Positions 18,295-27,939 of a stretch of 64,000 nt of DNA are shown here, piece after piece; position 1 is the stretch's first letter; every line of letters starts with the position of its first letter. The notes under the pieces were generated by a model. The model was not told where the DNA came from and ran no database searches. It saw nothing but the letters and a program-made list of their open reading frames with translations. Both the position numbers and the translations under genes were made by a program. Source of the DNA: an uncultured Acetatifactor sp. Its GTDB lineage: Bacteria > Bacillota > Clostridia > Lachnospirales > Lachnospiraceae. The stretch lies in NCBI GenBank assembly GCA_910584865.1, contig CAJUCE010000005.1, positions 90,091-154,090 of the forward strand. The letters run 5' to 3'.

Positions 18295-19414
18295 CTACTC
18301 CTTCTTCTGCGATACACTGATCCACTTCAGATACCCGTTAATAAAAGGATCCAGAGCCCCGTCCAGCACAGCGTCTGCATTTCCTGTCTCCACATCCGTC
18401 CGCAGATCCTTCACCAGCTTATAGGGCTGCAGCACATAGGAACGGATCTGGTTACCCCAACCGATATCCTTAATCTCCCCCCGGATATCTGACAGCTTCT
18501 CCACATTGGCCTCCTGCTTGAGCATGTACAATTTGGCTTTCAGCATCTGCATGGCCTTGTCCTTATTCTGGAACTGGCTGCGCTCGTTCTGGCACTGAAC
18601 CACCGTCCCCGTGGGAATATGGGTGATGCGGATGGCGGAGGAAGTCTTGTTGATATGCTGTCCTCCTGCGCCGCTGCTTCGGTAAGTGTCAATCCGCAGC
18701 TCCTTCTCATCAATCTCCACATCCAGATCTTCCTCGATATCCGGCATTACATCCAGGGACACAAAGGAAGTCTGCCGCTTGCCCTGGGCATTAAAGGGAG
18801 AGATCCGAACCAGCCTGTGAACGCCCTTCTCGGATTTCAGATAGCCGTAGGCATTTGTTCCGTTGACCTGAAAAGTCACCGATTTAATCCCCGCCTCGTC
18901 TCCGTCCAGAAAGTCCAGCACTTCCACGCTGAATCCCTTACGCTCCGCCCATCTGGTGTACATCCGGTACAGCATGCTGCACCAGTCACAGCTCTCGGTG
19001 CCGCCTGCCCCGGCATTCAGCTTTAAAATGGCATCGTTTTTGTCATATTCCCCGGAAAGCAGGGTGTCAAGCCGCAGGGCTTCCAGCTCGCTGATAAATT
19101 CATCCAGATCACCCCGGATATCGGAAATCAGGGAAGCATCATTCTCCTCATATCCCATCTCAATCAGGGTTAGAATATCCTCATATTGGCCGGAAAGCTT
19201 ATCACAGCCCTCCACGATGCCCTTTAAAGACTTCAATTCCTTCATTTTTTCATTGGAACGTTCCGGATCGTCCCAAAAGCCCGGCGCTTCCATCTCCCGC
19301 TCCAATTCTTCAATCCGTTTCGCTTTGTCAGCAGGGTTAAAGTGAATCCCTCACTTCCGCTAATGGAGTTTCGTAGGACAGTAATTCTGCTTTCATCTGG
19401 TCTAATTCTACCAC
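18295..19414 (-). CDS. prfB: Peptide chain release factor 2, with +1 programmed frameshift at a UAA codon
   Basis: RF2 releases proteins at UGA and UAA. The short first frame starts with GTG at 19414 (VVELDQMKAELLSYE), with AAGGTGA 7 nt upstream, and after 25 codons reaches CTT TAA (stop at 19337-19339). Skipping one base continues as NPADKAKRIEELEREMEAPG into the long frame. An internal Shine-Dalgarno-like GUGAGGGAU stands about 4 nt before the CUU slip codon, as in known RF2 sites. The body has RF2 features: GAGGTESCDWCSMLYRMY, the SPF tripeptide in RISPFNAQGKRQTSF, and RSSGAGGQHINKT with the catalytic GGQ. The slip-site stop reads UAA where UGA is expected. It lies 19 bp downstream of secA. 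Confidence 0.95.
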
Positions 19415-19433
19415 TTAACGTCACCTTCTTTCT

Positions 19434-22007
19434 TTATACTTTTCTACCGCAGCACTGCTTATACTTCTTCCCGCTTCCGCAGGGGCAGGGATCATTGGGA
19501 TAGACCTTTGCATTGCTGCGCTTTGTCGGCGCCTTCGCCACGGTATCGTCCTTGTTGGTGCCCGTCACCTTGGCCACCTGTTCCCTCTCTACCTTCTGCT
19601 CCACCTTGATACGGAACAGCAGGCGGACAGTCTCTTCCTTGATATTCTGAGTCATCTCGTCAAACATGGCATAACCACTCATCTTGTACTCCACCAGCGG
19701 ATCTCTCTGGCCGTAAGCCTGGAGTCCGATACCTTGGCGCAGCTGCTCCATATCGTCGATATGGGCATTCCACTTCCTGTCGATGACCTTCAGCAAAATA
19801 ACGCGCTCTATTTCACGGATTGCCTCCGCATTGGGGAATTCTGCCTCCTTATTCTCATAGAGCTTCACAGCCTCTTCCTTCAACTGCTGCTTTAAGCTGT
19901 TCTTCTTAGGGGCAGCCACACGCTCCGGACTTAAGGGCTCCAGAGGAATGGTGGGCAGCAGCAGCGTATTCAGTTCATTAAAGTTCCAGTCCTCTACATC
20001 AGCGTCATCATTGATACTGATATCCACACAGTTCTCCGCAATATCCGTAATCATCTTGTAGATAAAGTCCCGCATGCTCTCGCCGTTTAATACCCGAAGA
20101 CGCTCATCATAGATAATTTCCCGCTGCTCGCTCATAACTCTGTCGTACTCCAGCAGATTCTTACGGATGCCGAAGTTGTTATTCTCGATCTTCTTTTGGG
20201 CAGACTCAATGGCATTGGTCAGCATCTTATGTTCGATTTCCTGTCCCTCCGGCACACCCATGGCGTTAAACATATTGATGAGACGCTCGGAGCCGAACAG
20301 CCGCATCAGATCATCCTGCAGGGAAATATAGAATTTGGACTCGCCGGGATCTCCCTGACGTCCGGAACGTCCGCGCAGCTGGTTATCGATACGCCGTGAT
20401 TCATGACGCTCCGTACCGATAATCTTCAGGCCTCCCGCCGCTCTGGCCTCATCGTCCAGCTTGATATCCGTACCGCGGCCGGCCATGTTGGTAGCAATTG
20501 TCACCGCACCGTGCACGCCGGCATCCGCCACGATCTCCGCCTCCAGCTCATGGAATTTGGCGTTCAATACCTTATGCTGAATGCCCCGTTTCGTAAGCAT
20601 TCTGCTCAGCTCCTCGCTGGCTTCGATGGTGATGGTACCCACCAGCACAGGCTGTCCCTTGGCATGGGCTTCCTCCACCGCCGTCACAATAGCGGCGAGC
20701 TTTTCCTCCCTGGTCTTGTACACGGCATCCTGCAGGTCCTTACGGATCACAGGCACATTGGTGGGAACCTCCACCACATCCATACCGTATATCTCCCGGA
20801 ATTCCTTCTCCTCCGTGAGAGCCGTACCGGTAGCGCCGCATTTTTTCTCGAATAAATTAAAGAAATTCTGGAATGTGATAGTGGCCAAGGTCTTGCTCTC
20901 CCGCTTCACCTTCACATGCTCTTTCGCCTCGATTGCCTGATGCAGACCGTCGGAATAACGCCGTCCGGGCATGATACGTCCTGTAAACTGATCCACGATC
21001 AGTACCTGGTCATCCTTCACTACATAATCCTGATCACGGAACATAAGGTTATGCGCCCGCAGAGCCAAAATGATGTTGTGCTGGATCTCCAGATTCTCCG
21101 CATCCGCAAAGTTTTGAATATGGAAGAATTCCTCCACCTTTTTCACGCCTGCCTCGGTAAGGTTGATCACCTTATCCTTCTCATTGACGATAAAGTCTCC
21201 GGTCTCTTCCTGTACCACCCCCATGATGGCATCCATCTTGGTCAGTTCCTGTACATCCTCGCCTCTGTGCATCCGCCTTGCCAACAAATCACACATCTCA
21301 TAAAGAGCGGTGGATTTGCCGCTCTGACCGGATATGATTAACGGAGTCCTGGCCTCGTCGATGAGTACGGAGTCCACCTCATCGATAATGCAGAAATGAA
21401 GCCCACGCAGCACCAGCTGCTCCTTGTAGATCACCATATTGTCACGCAGGTAGTCAAATCCCAGCTCATTGTTGGTCACATAGGTGATGTCACACTTGTA
21501 TGCCTTCTGACGCTCCTCGCTGGTCATGCTGTTCAGCACCATGCCGACGGAAAGTCCCAGAAACTCATGCACCTGTCCCATCCACTCCGCATCACGCTTC
21601 ACCAGATAGTCGTTGACCGTCACCACATGGACGCCCTTGCCCTCCAATGCATTGAGATATGCCGGCAGAAGGAATGTCTGCGTCTTTCCTTCTCCTGTAC
21701 GCAGCTCGGCGATACGTCCCTGGTGCATAATGATACCGCCGATCAGCTGCACCCGGTAATGCTCTGTCTTCAGCACTCTGCGGGTTGCCTCCCGTACCGC
21801 GGCATATGCCTCCGGGAGGAGATCATCCAGAGTAGATCCCTCCTGCAGCCGCCTTTTAAACTCGGCAGTCTTGTCTCTCAATTGCTCGTCGGAAAGTTCC
21901 AACATCTCGGGACGGAGACTTTCAATTTTGTCCACCAGCGGCTTGATGCGTTTGATCTCCCTCTCGCTGTGTGTACCAATTATCTTATCGATTATCTTCA
22001 CGATCAT
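19434..22007 (-). CDS. secA: Preprotein translocase ATPase SecA
   Basis: 857 residues, full length. Drives protein export through SecYEG. Visible motifs: Walker [91 protein letters not shown], and the C-terminal zinc site [13 protein letters not shown] for lipid/SecB-type contacts. The ribosome binding site AAAGG lies 5 nt before the ATG. A promoter is visible upstream (22048-22076). It is followed closely by prfB, a common Firmicutes order. Confidence 0.98.
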   Translation of the reverse strand: MIVKIIDKIIGTHSEREIKRIKPLVDKIESLRPEMLELSDEQLRDKTAEFKRRLQEGSTLDDLLPEAYAAVREATRRVLKTEHYRVQLIGGIIMHQGRIAELRTGEGKTQTFLLPAYLNALEGKGVHVVTVNDYLVKRDAEWMGQVHEFLGLSVGMVLNSMTSEERQKAYKCDITYVTNNELGFDYLRDNMVIYKEQLVLRGLHFCIIDEVDSVLIDEARTPLIISGQSGKSTALYEMCDLLARRMHRGEDVQELTKMDAIMGVVQEETGDFIVNEKDKVINLTEAGVKKVEEFFHIQNFADAENLEIQHNIILALRAHNLMFRDQDYVVKDDQVLIVDQFTGRIMPGRRYSDGLHQAIEAKEHVKVKRESKTLATITFQNFFNLFEKKCGATGTALTEEKEFREIYGMDVVEVPTNVPVIRKDLQDAVYKTREEKLAAIVTAVEEAHAKGQPVLVGTITIEASEELSRMLTKRGIQHKVLNAKFHELEAEIVADAGVHGAVTIATNMAGRGTDIKLDDEARAAGGLKIIGTERHESRRIDNQLRGRSGRQGDPGESKFYISLQDDLMRLFGSERLINMFNAMGVPEGQEIEHKMLTNAIESAQKKIENNNFGIRKNLLEYDRVMSEQREIIYDERLRVLNGESMRDFIYKMITDIAENCVDISINDDADVEDWNFNELNTLLLPTIPLEPLSPERVAAPKKNSLKQQLKEEAVKLYENKEAEFPNAEAIREIERVILLKVIDRKWNAHIDDMEQLRQGIGLQAYGQRDPLVEYKMSGYAMFDEMTQNIKEETVRLLFRIKVEQKVEREQVAKVTGTNKDDTVAKAPTKRSNAKVYPNDPCPCGSGKKYKQCCGRKV

Positions 22008-22047
22008 TCATACCTTTCTGCGGTCTGTCTACCAAAACCTAAACTGT

Positions 22048-22076
22048 ATTGTAACAGATTTGTCCCACAGATTCAA
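22048..22076 (-). promoter_or_regulatory. Promoter of secA-prfB
   Basis: On the minus strand: TTGAAT (22071-22076), 17-bp spacer, TACAAT (22048-22053), about 40 bp before the secA start. Confidence 0.6.
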
Positions 22077-22163
22077 CACTCCGGCACGAAAAACTGTACC
22101 GAGATGGTACTTTTATGAAATTTTGGCTCCTTTTTCCATGGTCACGGCAGGTAAAACCGATAA

Positions 22164-22191
22164 GGCTTCCTCCCAAAAGGAATCGGAAGCC
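22164..22191 (-). terminator. Hairpin after the GH42 gene
   Basis: GGCTTCC / GGAAGCC inverted repeat about 20 bp after the beta-galactosidase stop. On the minus strand it is followed by TTATCGGTTTT, a poor T-tract. Confidence 0.4.
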
Positions 22192-22212
22192 CTCCCGGTC
22201 CGATATTTTCCG

Positions 22213-24327
22213 TCAGGAACAACGTTCTGTATACGCTGCCTTCACAACCGCTGTCCCAAGAGGTTCCAATACCAGCTCCCCTCTGCATTCATGCCCGCCT
22301 GTCAGCTCCACGCCCTCCGGCGCCTTCACGGTACATTCTCTTCTGCCCCAATTTATATAGAAGAAATATTGATATGTCCCATCCCGGCGAATCGACAGCT
22401 CCACCTCCTCCGGCAGCTTTCTCTGTCTTACAGGCCCGGCCTGTGCCTTCTTCCTTTTCGCTGCCATAGAGAGTAACTTTCCATACAGGATTTTCAGAAA
22501 GGCTTCCTCCGCTCTGGCTGCCAGATACCACACACTGCCCGCTTCCCATTTGTTGCTGGTCAGGGCCGGCATCCCCTGATACCAGGAAGTCCCGTGCACC
22601 GCCTCCACTGCGGCCGTCTCCGGATGAATCACTTCAATATAATCCCTGCTGGTCCATATGCCGTGTATTTTGATACTGTTTTCCGGCATACTGACAATCC
22701 GGCCCTGTTCCTCCGGATACAGGGTGTCCAATTCCTCCACCCACACTCCGGCCAGCTTCCGCAGGGGCCCCGGGAACCCTCCCTGAAAACACAAGTCATT
22801 CTCGTCCACGATCCCGCTGAAATAGGTCAGCAGCAAGATACCGCCCTTCTCTACATAGGCCTCCAGCGCCTCTGCAAGCCCAACCTTTACCAGATAGAGC
22901 ATGGGAGCCGCCACAATGGCATAATCCTCCAGAGGCTGTCCCTCCTCTATTACATCCACATTCAGGCCCAGGCTGCGCAATGCCCTATAATGCTCCCTTA
23001 CGGTTTCCTCGTAATACTTATTTTTCCTGGGGCCCATGGAGCCTTCAATGGCCCATCTGTTACTCCAGTCATATAAAACGGCAGCTTCCCCGCGGCACCG
23101 GGTACCTGCCACCTCTCCCAGCTTCCCCAGAATCTCCCCCAGTTGAGCCGTCTCCCGGAACACCCGCGTATGCTCATGTCCGCTATGCCCGATTATGGCG
23201 CCATGAAATTTCTCAAAAGCCCCTCTGCTCTTTCTCCACTGAAAGTACTGTACGCTGTCCGCTCCGTGGGCTACCGCCTGGAGGCAGCCCGCTCTGTGCA
23301 GTCCCGGCTCCTTCAGCTTTCCCACCTCTGTCCAGCTGGTCATGGACGGCGTCGTCTCCATCAGCCAAAAAGGGGTCATCTTCAGGCACCGGATCACATC
23401 GTATTCAAAACCCGCGTCCATGGCCACCTCCCGGCAGGAAGCGCTGCCCCACTGGGGATAGAGATCCATGGACGCTACATCCAGGGAGGGCGCAAGCCTG
23501 GGGTAGTCCACCTCGATGAAGCTGCCGATCATATTGGTAGTTACCGAAATATCAGGGGTGTAAGCCTTCACCGCCCCTATTTCCATATCCATGAATGCTT
23601 TCGTCTGGACCGTGACAAAGCGCTTCCAGTCCAGGGCCAGCCCCTGAACAGCCATCTCTCCTCTGGAAGAAGGGGATTCCACCTGCTCCCAGTCCGTATA
23701 GATTTTGGACCAGAAGGCTGTCCACCATGCCTGGTTCAGCTTTTCCAGGGAGCCGTATTTCTCCTGCAAAAAACGCCGAAACGCCTCCTGGCACAGCCCG
23801 CAGTGGCATTCTCCATGGTATTCGTTGGAAATGTGCCAGGCCTTCAGCGCCGGGTGCTTAGCGTAGCGTGCGGCCAGTTTGCTGTCGATACGTTTTGTCA
23901 ATTCCCTATACCGGGGCGAGGTATAGCAATGGTTCATCCGCATGCCGTAAAGATTTCGCTGTCTGTCCTGCGTCACCCGCAGAACCTCCGGGTACGCTTT
24001 TGCCAGCCATGCCGGCCTCGCCCCGCTGGGGGTGGCCAGGATCACCTGGATTCCGTTCTCGTGCAGCCTGTCCATGACCCTGTCCAGCCACTCGAAACGC
24101 CAGAAGCCCTCCTCCGGCTCCAGGGCTGCCCAGGCGAATACTCCCAGTGTCACCGTGTCGATATGGGCCAGCTTCATCATCCGGAGATCTTCCTCCAGGA
24201 TTTCCGGCGTGTCCAGCCATTGCTCCGGATAGTAGTCTGCGCCGTGCATGATTTTCTTTCCAGCTGTTCGCGGCTGTGTCGCTTGCAGCTGTGTCGCTCT
24301 CTTCCCCCCCAATTCCATCCCTTTCAT
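22213..24327 (-). CDS. GH42 family beta-galactosidase
   Basis: 704 residues, no signal peptide, cytoplasmic. It hydrolyses terminal beta-galactosides. GH42 hallmarks: MHGADYYPEQWLDTPE at the barrel start, acid/base Glu in WHISNEYHGECHCG (about 167) with the Cys cluster CHCGLC expected to bind zinc, and nucleophile Glu in WLMETTPSMTSW (about 322). A GATase-like trimerisation domain follows (about 410-620). I place the start at 24327 (MKGMELGG) because GGGAGAAAGGGA precedes it; an upstream start would read into tandem repeats. It lies downstream of two FAD oxidoreductases and a sugar ABC transporter, whose imported oligosaccharides it probably processes. Confidence 0.92.
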   Translation of the reverse strand: MKGMELGGKRATQLQATQPRTAGKKIMHGADYYPEQWLDTPEILEEDLRMMKLAHIDTVTLGVFAWAALEPEEGFWRFEWLDRVMDRLHENGIQVILATPSGARPAWLAKAYPEVLRVTQDRQRNLYGMRMNHCYTSPRYRELTKRIDSKLAARYAKHPALKAWHISNEYHGECHCGLCQEAFRRFLQEKYGSLEKLNQAWWTAFWSKIYTDWEQVESPSSRGEMAVQGLALDWKRFVTVQTKAFMDMEIGAVKAYTPDISVTTNMIGSFIEVDYPRLAPSLDVASMDLYPQWGSASCREVAMDAGFEYDVIRCLKMTPFWLMETTPSMTSWTEVGKLKEPGLHRAGCLQAVAHGADSVQYFQWRKSRGAFEKFHGAIIGHSGHEHTRVFRETAQLGEILGKLGEVAGTRCRGEAAVLYDWSNRWAIEGSMGPRKNKYYEETVREHYRALRSLGLNVDVIEEGQPLEDYAIVAAPMLYLVKVGLAEALEAYVEKGGILLLTYFSGIVDENDLCFQGGFPGPLRKLAGVWVEELDTLYPEEQGRIVSMPENSIKIHGIWTSRDYIEVIHPETAAVEAVHGTSWYQGMPALTSNKWEAGSVWYLAARAEEAFLKILYGKLLSMAAKRKKAQAGPVRQRKLPEEVELSIRRDGTYQYFFYINWGRRECTVKAPEGVELTGGHECRGELVLEPLGTAVVKAAYTERCS

Positions 24328-24428
24328 TGCCGTTCCCTTTCTCCCGCCATTCCAGATTCTTACAGGCACATGTCCGATTTCCGCTCTGCCGGTTTCAAGT
24401 GTGTTCATACTCCTGTTCGTTTTCCCTG

Positions 24429-24725
24429 CCGGCCCACGCCCGGCCATGTGCTCTATCCGGTCCTACTCCGCCGGTTTCATGCCCGGCCATGTGCCCTGTC
24501 CGGTCCTACTCCGCCGGTTTCATGCCCGGCCATGTGCTCCGTCCGGTCTCGCTCCGCCGGTTTCATGCCCGGCCATGTGCTCTGTCCGGTCTCGCTCCGC
24601 CGGTTTCATGCCCGGCCATGTGCTCTGTCCGGTCTCGCTCCGCCGGTTTCATGCCCGGCCATGTGCTCTGTCCTGTCTCGCTCCGCCGGTTTCATGCCCG
24701 GCCATGTGCTCTGTCCGCCGTGCTG
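24429..24725. repeat. 43-bp tandem repeat array between GH42 and FAD genes
   Basis: Six contiguous units start at 24468, 24511, 24554, 24597, 24640 and 24683 (exact 43-bp period). The consensus begins ccgccggtttcatgcccggc and continues catgtgctctgtccggtc; a degenerate unit stands at 24429. Inner units are almost identical. A 43-bp period is not a codon multiple, and the array lies outside the flanking genes, so it is not coding. There are no spacers, so it is not CRISPR. Confidence 0.95.
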
Positions 24726-24771
24726 TCCCGGCTCTGCAGTTCATTACGTTTTGCCTGCCGCTCCCTGTCTC

Positions 24772-25785
24772 TCATCCCAGGAACTCCTCTACAAGCGCCC
24801 CTGTCTCTACTCCCCGGCGAATCGCCTCCTCATTGGAATAATGCTCCATTCCCATGGGAAATATTCCCATTGGAAATACACTGCTGTCCTGCCTCGTAAC
24901 CTGCCTGATCCCATACAGCCCCAGCATAGGCGCTACATGGATAATAGAAGCCTTCTCACATCCCCCCACCTGTTCCCTCAAATAATCCCGAAGCATATAA
25001 GCATATATCCGCAGCCCCGCCAGGGCATCGGAAACCGTAAAGGCGGATATCTCCGGCAGCTCCGCTCTGATTCCGGTAAAAATAGTCTCCCCGAACACAC
25101 TGCTATAGCGGCATCGGATCTCAGAAGCACAATATCGGATCCCCTTCCTGCACAACACAGGCTCCAGCGCCAGGCTTCCCATCAGGTATCCCTCTCCCTC
25201 CTCATATCCCGGCCGGAGCATCTCTTTCAAGGCCTTTTCCGGAATTCCGTTCCATTTCACACTTCCTTCCGCGCACTTCCTCCCCTGCTGCCAGGGAAGC
25301 CCTGCCATGGACGCATTCTCCAAAAAAGCCTCTCCGTCAATCAAAGCCCTGCTTCTGATTTCCAGGGTTCCGGCCTTGCATTCCGTCCTGCACAAAACAC
25401 CTTTGTCATCCGTCATTATCTCATATGGAAAAATATGCGTCAGCACCGTTACGCCCGCTTCCTTCAGCATCCTGGCCAGTACCACCTTCGCCTTCTGATC
25501 GTGGTAAAAAGGGCCTTTCAATCCTTCCTGCTCACCTGCCTGTTCCCGCAGAATTCCCGCATACTCCGCTGCCCGTCTCTCTGCCGTCTGCTCCGGATGC
25601 ATCACATTTTCCAGTCCGTTAGTGGCGATTCCTCCCAGCGATCCGCTTTTTTCAGTCAATAGGACTTTTTTTCCCTTCTTCGCCAGCTCGGCTGCCGCAA
25701 TGCAGCCCTCCAGGCTTCCCCCAGTGACTAAGACGTCGATTTCCCTATATTCTGTCCCCATTCTCTCCAACTCTCCTCTTTTCAT
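24772..25785 (-). CDS. Short FAD-dependent oxidoreductase paralogue (FAD_oxidored-like)
   Basis: 337 residues. The N-terminal dinucleotide fold is recognisable (DVLVTGGSLEGCIAAAELAK, KVLLTEKSGSLGGIATN) but the GxGxxG loop is altered to G-G-S-L-E-G. The C-terminal FAD-binding end is present (HVAPMLGLYGIRQVTRQD, EAIRRGVETGALVEEF). It is about 165 residues shorter than its upstream neighbour, mostly from the middle substrate domain. Start: GGAAG 7 nt before the ATG; an internal ATG (codon 9) with GGAGAG is an alternative. It may be a partner subunit, a distinct oxidoreductase, or a degenerating copy. Confidence 0.72.
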   Translation of the reverse strand: MKRGELERMGTEYREIDVLVTGGSLEGCIAAAELAKKGKKVLLTEKSGSLGGIATNGLENVMHPEQTAERRAAEYAGILREQAGEQEGLKGPFYHDQKAKVVLARMLKEAGVTVLTHIFPYEIMTDDKGVLCRTECKAGTLEIRSRALIDGEAFLENASMAGLPWQQGRKCAEGSVKWNGIPEKALKEMLRPGYEEGEGYLMGSLALEPVLCRKGIRYCASEIRCRYSSVFGETIFTGIRAELPEISAFTVSDALAGLRIYAYMLRDYLREQVGGCEKASIIHVAPMLGLYGIRQVTRQDSSVFPMGIFPMGMEHYSNEEAIRRGVETGALVEEFLG

Positions 25786-25927
25786 GTAAATCTTCCAGTT
25801 CCGTCATTGTCCCTGCCTCGTTCTGTCCCTCTTCCTGCCTTCTGTGCTTTCCCCTCTGTTCCATGTCACCTGGCCCGCCGGGATCCACTTTGTCAGAATG
25901 CGCAGGATTTCACGCCGGCCATGGGCT

Positions 25928-27439
25928 TTATTGCGTAATCCCCAGTTCTTCCAGCCGCTCCGGCGTTCCCAGATACACGTTCTGCCCCAGCAGCTCCCTC
26001 TGTAGCTTTCGGATGGGAATATCTCTCACCAATATCCCCTCCCTGGCCGCCAGTGCCGCTGCCGCGCCAGCCGCCTGTCCCAGGGACATTCCCGCCGACT
26101 GGTAACGGAGCATGGTCTGGGGTATGGCGGATACGCTTTTCCCGCTGGCAACCAGCAGGTTTTCCACGCCCTCCGGAAGCATGACTCCGAAGGGAATGTC
26201 CACTGTGGCATTGCTGACAAATTCTCCCGTAAGCTTGAAATTCATCTGCTTGGGCCTGCAGGCAATCACATCCTCCGCGTAGATATTTTCCTCCGCAGCC
26301 TCCCCGGATTTGGCATACCTGGGATCACTAGTGAGATTCCGTAAAATATTATACTCAATATCCGTACCGTTTGCCGTTGGGTCATCGGACTCCATTTTAC
26401 CCGATACGGTTTTCTCATCCTTGTCAAAGGTCTCCCGGCCCTCGATTCCCCGGCTCACCCGCAGAGCCAGCTCGTCGGAAACCTGTGCCACGTAGGCATG
26501 CTCAAAGCCGGGTATATTCCGCACCATAAAATCCGCCACATAGTAAACCGCCTCATGGGCGTTCGCCTCCGCGTCGGACAATACCTCCGGGTCCAGAGAA
26601 CGGATCCGCCACATCTGGGAATTTATCACCGCGGTATCGGAACCCTTCATGCCGATGATACAGCAGGAATCCATGGAGAAAATCTCCCCCATTTCTTTCC
26701 GGAAACGCCCCTGGGCAATGGCATCCTGGAACAGGTCCCAGTCCTCTCCCCCCGAATGGGGAAAATAGAGCACATCCCTCTTTCGCCACACCTCCTCGAA
26801 CTCCTGAAAGTTCTTCATGGCGTCGATACCGATGGGGAAGGTGTCCGGATGCTTCTTAAAATGAAGGTACAGCGCTTCCAAATCCACATTTGCGAATTTA
26901 AAAGTCAGAGTCGCCATCCCGCAGGCATAGCGGGTAGGCGCTTCCGCCTTCCAGGCCATATCGCACTCTCCTGTAGTGTCTACCACCTGTTCCGCCCGGA
27001 TAAGCCCCTTCCCTTCCGGGGTATTCACATAGGCGCCGCAGATTCGGTTCCCCTCCAGGTAAGGTTCCAGCGCCATGGTTCCGAACAGGACGCTGACTCC
27101 CGCCTCCTCCATCATCTCGTCGAAGGTAACCTTCATCTGCTCCGGGTCATGTACCAGCCTGCCGTCAGGAAACCGCCATTTGGACGTAGCCGCCTGCTTT
27201 TTCTCCATCCGCTCCATCCATTCCAGGGCAGCCCCCTTCATCACCATACGCCCGTCCTTTGTAATAAAATGATTGTACAGATTCGATATCATGCTGGATG
27301 CGGCAATCCCTCCCAGGAAGTTGTTCCGTTCCAGGAGGATTACCTGTGCGCCTGCCTTTGCCGCCCCCAAAGCGGCCCCGCAGCCGGCACAGCCTCCGCC
27401 GCATACCAGTACCTCTGTCCTCGCTATTTCTCGTATCAT
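25928..27439 (-). CDS. FAD-dependent oxidoreductase (FAD_oxidored family)
   Basis: 503 residues, cytoplasmic. Canonical GGGCAGCGAALGAAKAG dinucleotide loop, ERNNFLGGIAASSM, the VVDTTGECDMAWKA second FAD region, and the C-terminal LLVASGKSVSAIPQTMLRYQ and SLGQAAGAAAALA segments. The substrate is unknown; members often sit in carbohydrate loci. Here it follows sugar permeases and precedes a shorter paralogue and GH42, so a sugar-linked oxidation is plausible. The ribosome binding site (AGGAG) belongs to a duplicated leader element directly upstream. Confidence 0.85.
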   Translation of the reverse strand: MIREIARTEVLVCGGGCAGCGAALGAAKAGAQVILLERNNFLGGIAASSMISNLYNHFITKDGRMVMKGAALEWMERMEKKQAATSKWRFPDGRLVHDPEQMKVTFDEMMEEAGVSVLFGTMALEPYLEGNRICGAYVNTPEGKGLIRAEQVVDTTGECDMAWKAEAPTRYACGMATLTFKFANVDLEALYLHFKKHPDTFPIGIDAMKNFQEFEEVWRKRDVLYFPHSGGEDWDLFQDAIAQGRFRKEMGEIFSMDSCCIIGMKGSDTAVINSQMWRIRSLDPEVLSDAEANAHEAVYYVADFMVRNIPGFEHAYVAQVSDELALRVSRGIEGRETFDKDEKTVSGKMESDDPTANGTDIEYNILRNLTSDPRYAKSGEAAEENIYAEDVIACRPKQMNFKLTGEFVSNATVDIPFGVMLPEGVENLLVASGKSVSAIPQTMLRYQSAGMSLGQAAGAAAALAAREGILVRDIPIRKLQRELLGQNVYLGTPERLEELGITQ

Positions 27440-27700
27440 AATCTTTTCTCCTATTTTAGTTCCGCATCTGGCCTGTCCAGTTCCCGGACATTGGCAGAGG
27501 GTTTCCGGCCGCTAAGATAAGCGTCCGTAAATCCTCTGGGGAACCGGACCGGCCAGATCCTGTTTTTCCAGTTCCGCATCTGGCCTGTCCAGTTCCCGGA
27601 CATTGGCAGAGGGTTTCCGGCCGCTAAGATAAGCGTCCGTAAATCCTCTGGGGAACCGGACCGGCCAGATCCTGTTTTTCCAGTTCCGCATCTGGCTCCT
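27440..27700 (-). promoter_or_regulatory. Structured leader element, copies B1, B2 and partial B3 (FAD gene)
   Basis: Two identical 112-bp units plus the start of a third. Outer stem arms are ATCTGGCC (27466-27473; 27578-27585) and GGCCAGAT (27551-27558; 27663-27670). The core contains GGATTTACGGACGC and TTAGCGGCCGGAAA in gene orientation. Units are joined by GCGGAACTGGAAAAACAG, and the last ends GCGGAACTAAAATAGGAG, the ribosome binding site of the FAD gene. A third copy is only represented by its flank and half arm near 27690. Confidence 0.85.
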
Positions 27701-27757
27701 TCAGTTCCTGTTTTTCCAGTTTCCGGATACGGGCAGAGCTTACTCCATTCCGCTTCT

Positions 27758-27939
27758 CCAGAACTCGTTTGAAAGTTGCTTTCCGTCAGCTGTACGTCAC
27801 AATTTGTGGTATATTTGACCCGAATGCGGGAGGCGTAGTGGACTACGTTGGCCGAATGAGGGGGCAAAGATACCGTGGGCATACGACACTATGGCGTCGT
27901 TATGCAGATGGCGGGAGTAAATTTTCAAACACGCTCTAG
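27758..27939. mobile_element. MITE-like element with 17-bp imperfect terminal inverted repeats
   Basis: Ends are CCAGAACTCGTTTGAAA (27758-27774) and TTTCAAACACGCTCTAG (27923-27939), 13 of 17 positions complementary. Inside is a palindrome CGTAG-tgga-CTACG and no gene of its own. The right end overlaps the TAG stop of the permease gene (27936-27938). A transposase is absent. Insertion at the gene's 3' end is an inference. Confidence 0.5.

Noticed and set aside
18018..18317. 99-codon minus-strand frame between prfB and the propeller gene
   Set aside because: It has no credible start, overlaps the prfB end, and the product resembles no protein.
24468..24725. CRISPR array
   Set aside because: Repeats are contiguous with no spacers and no cas genes are nearby; it is a plain tandem repeat.
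23143..25662. Very long plus-strand open frame of 839 codons
   Set aside because: It is antisense to the GH42 and short FAD genes and runs through the 43-bp repeats. The product is Pro/His/Arg-rich with no recognisable domain, and no ribosome binding site fits.
27451..27882. 143-codon minus-strand frame over the leader repeats and MITE-like element
   Set aside because: It translates the repeats themselves (repeated GNPLPMSGNW-type strings), lacks an RBS and runs into the FAD gene's ribosome binding site.
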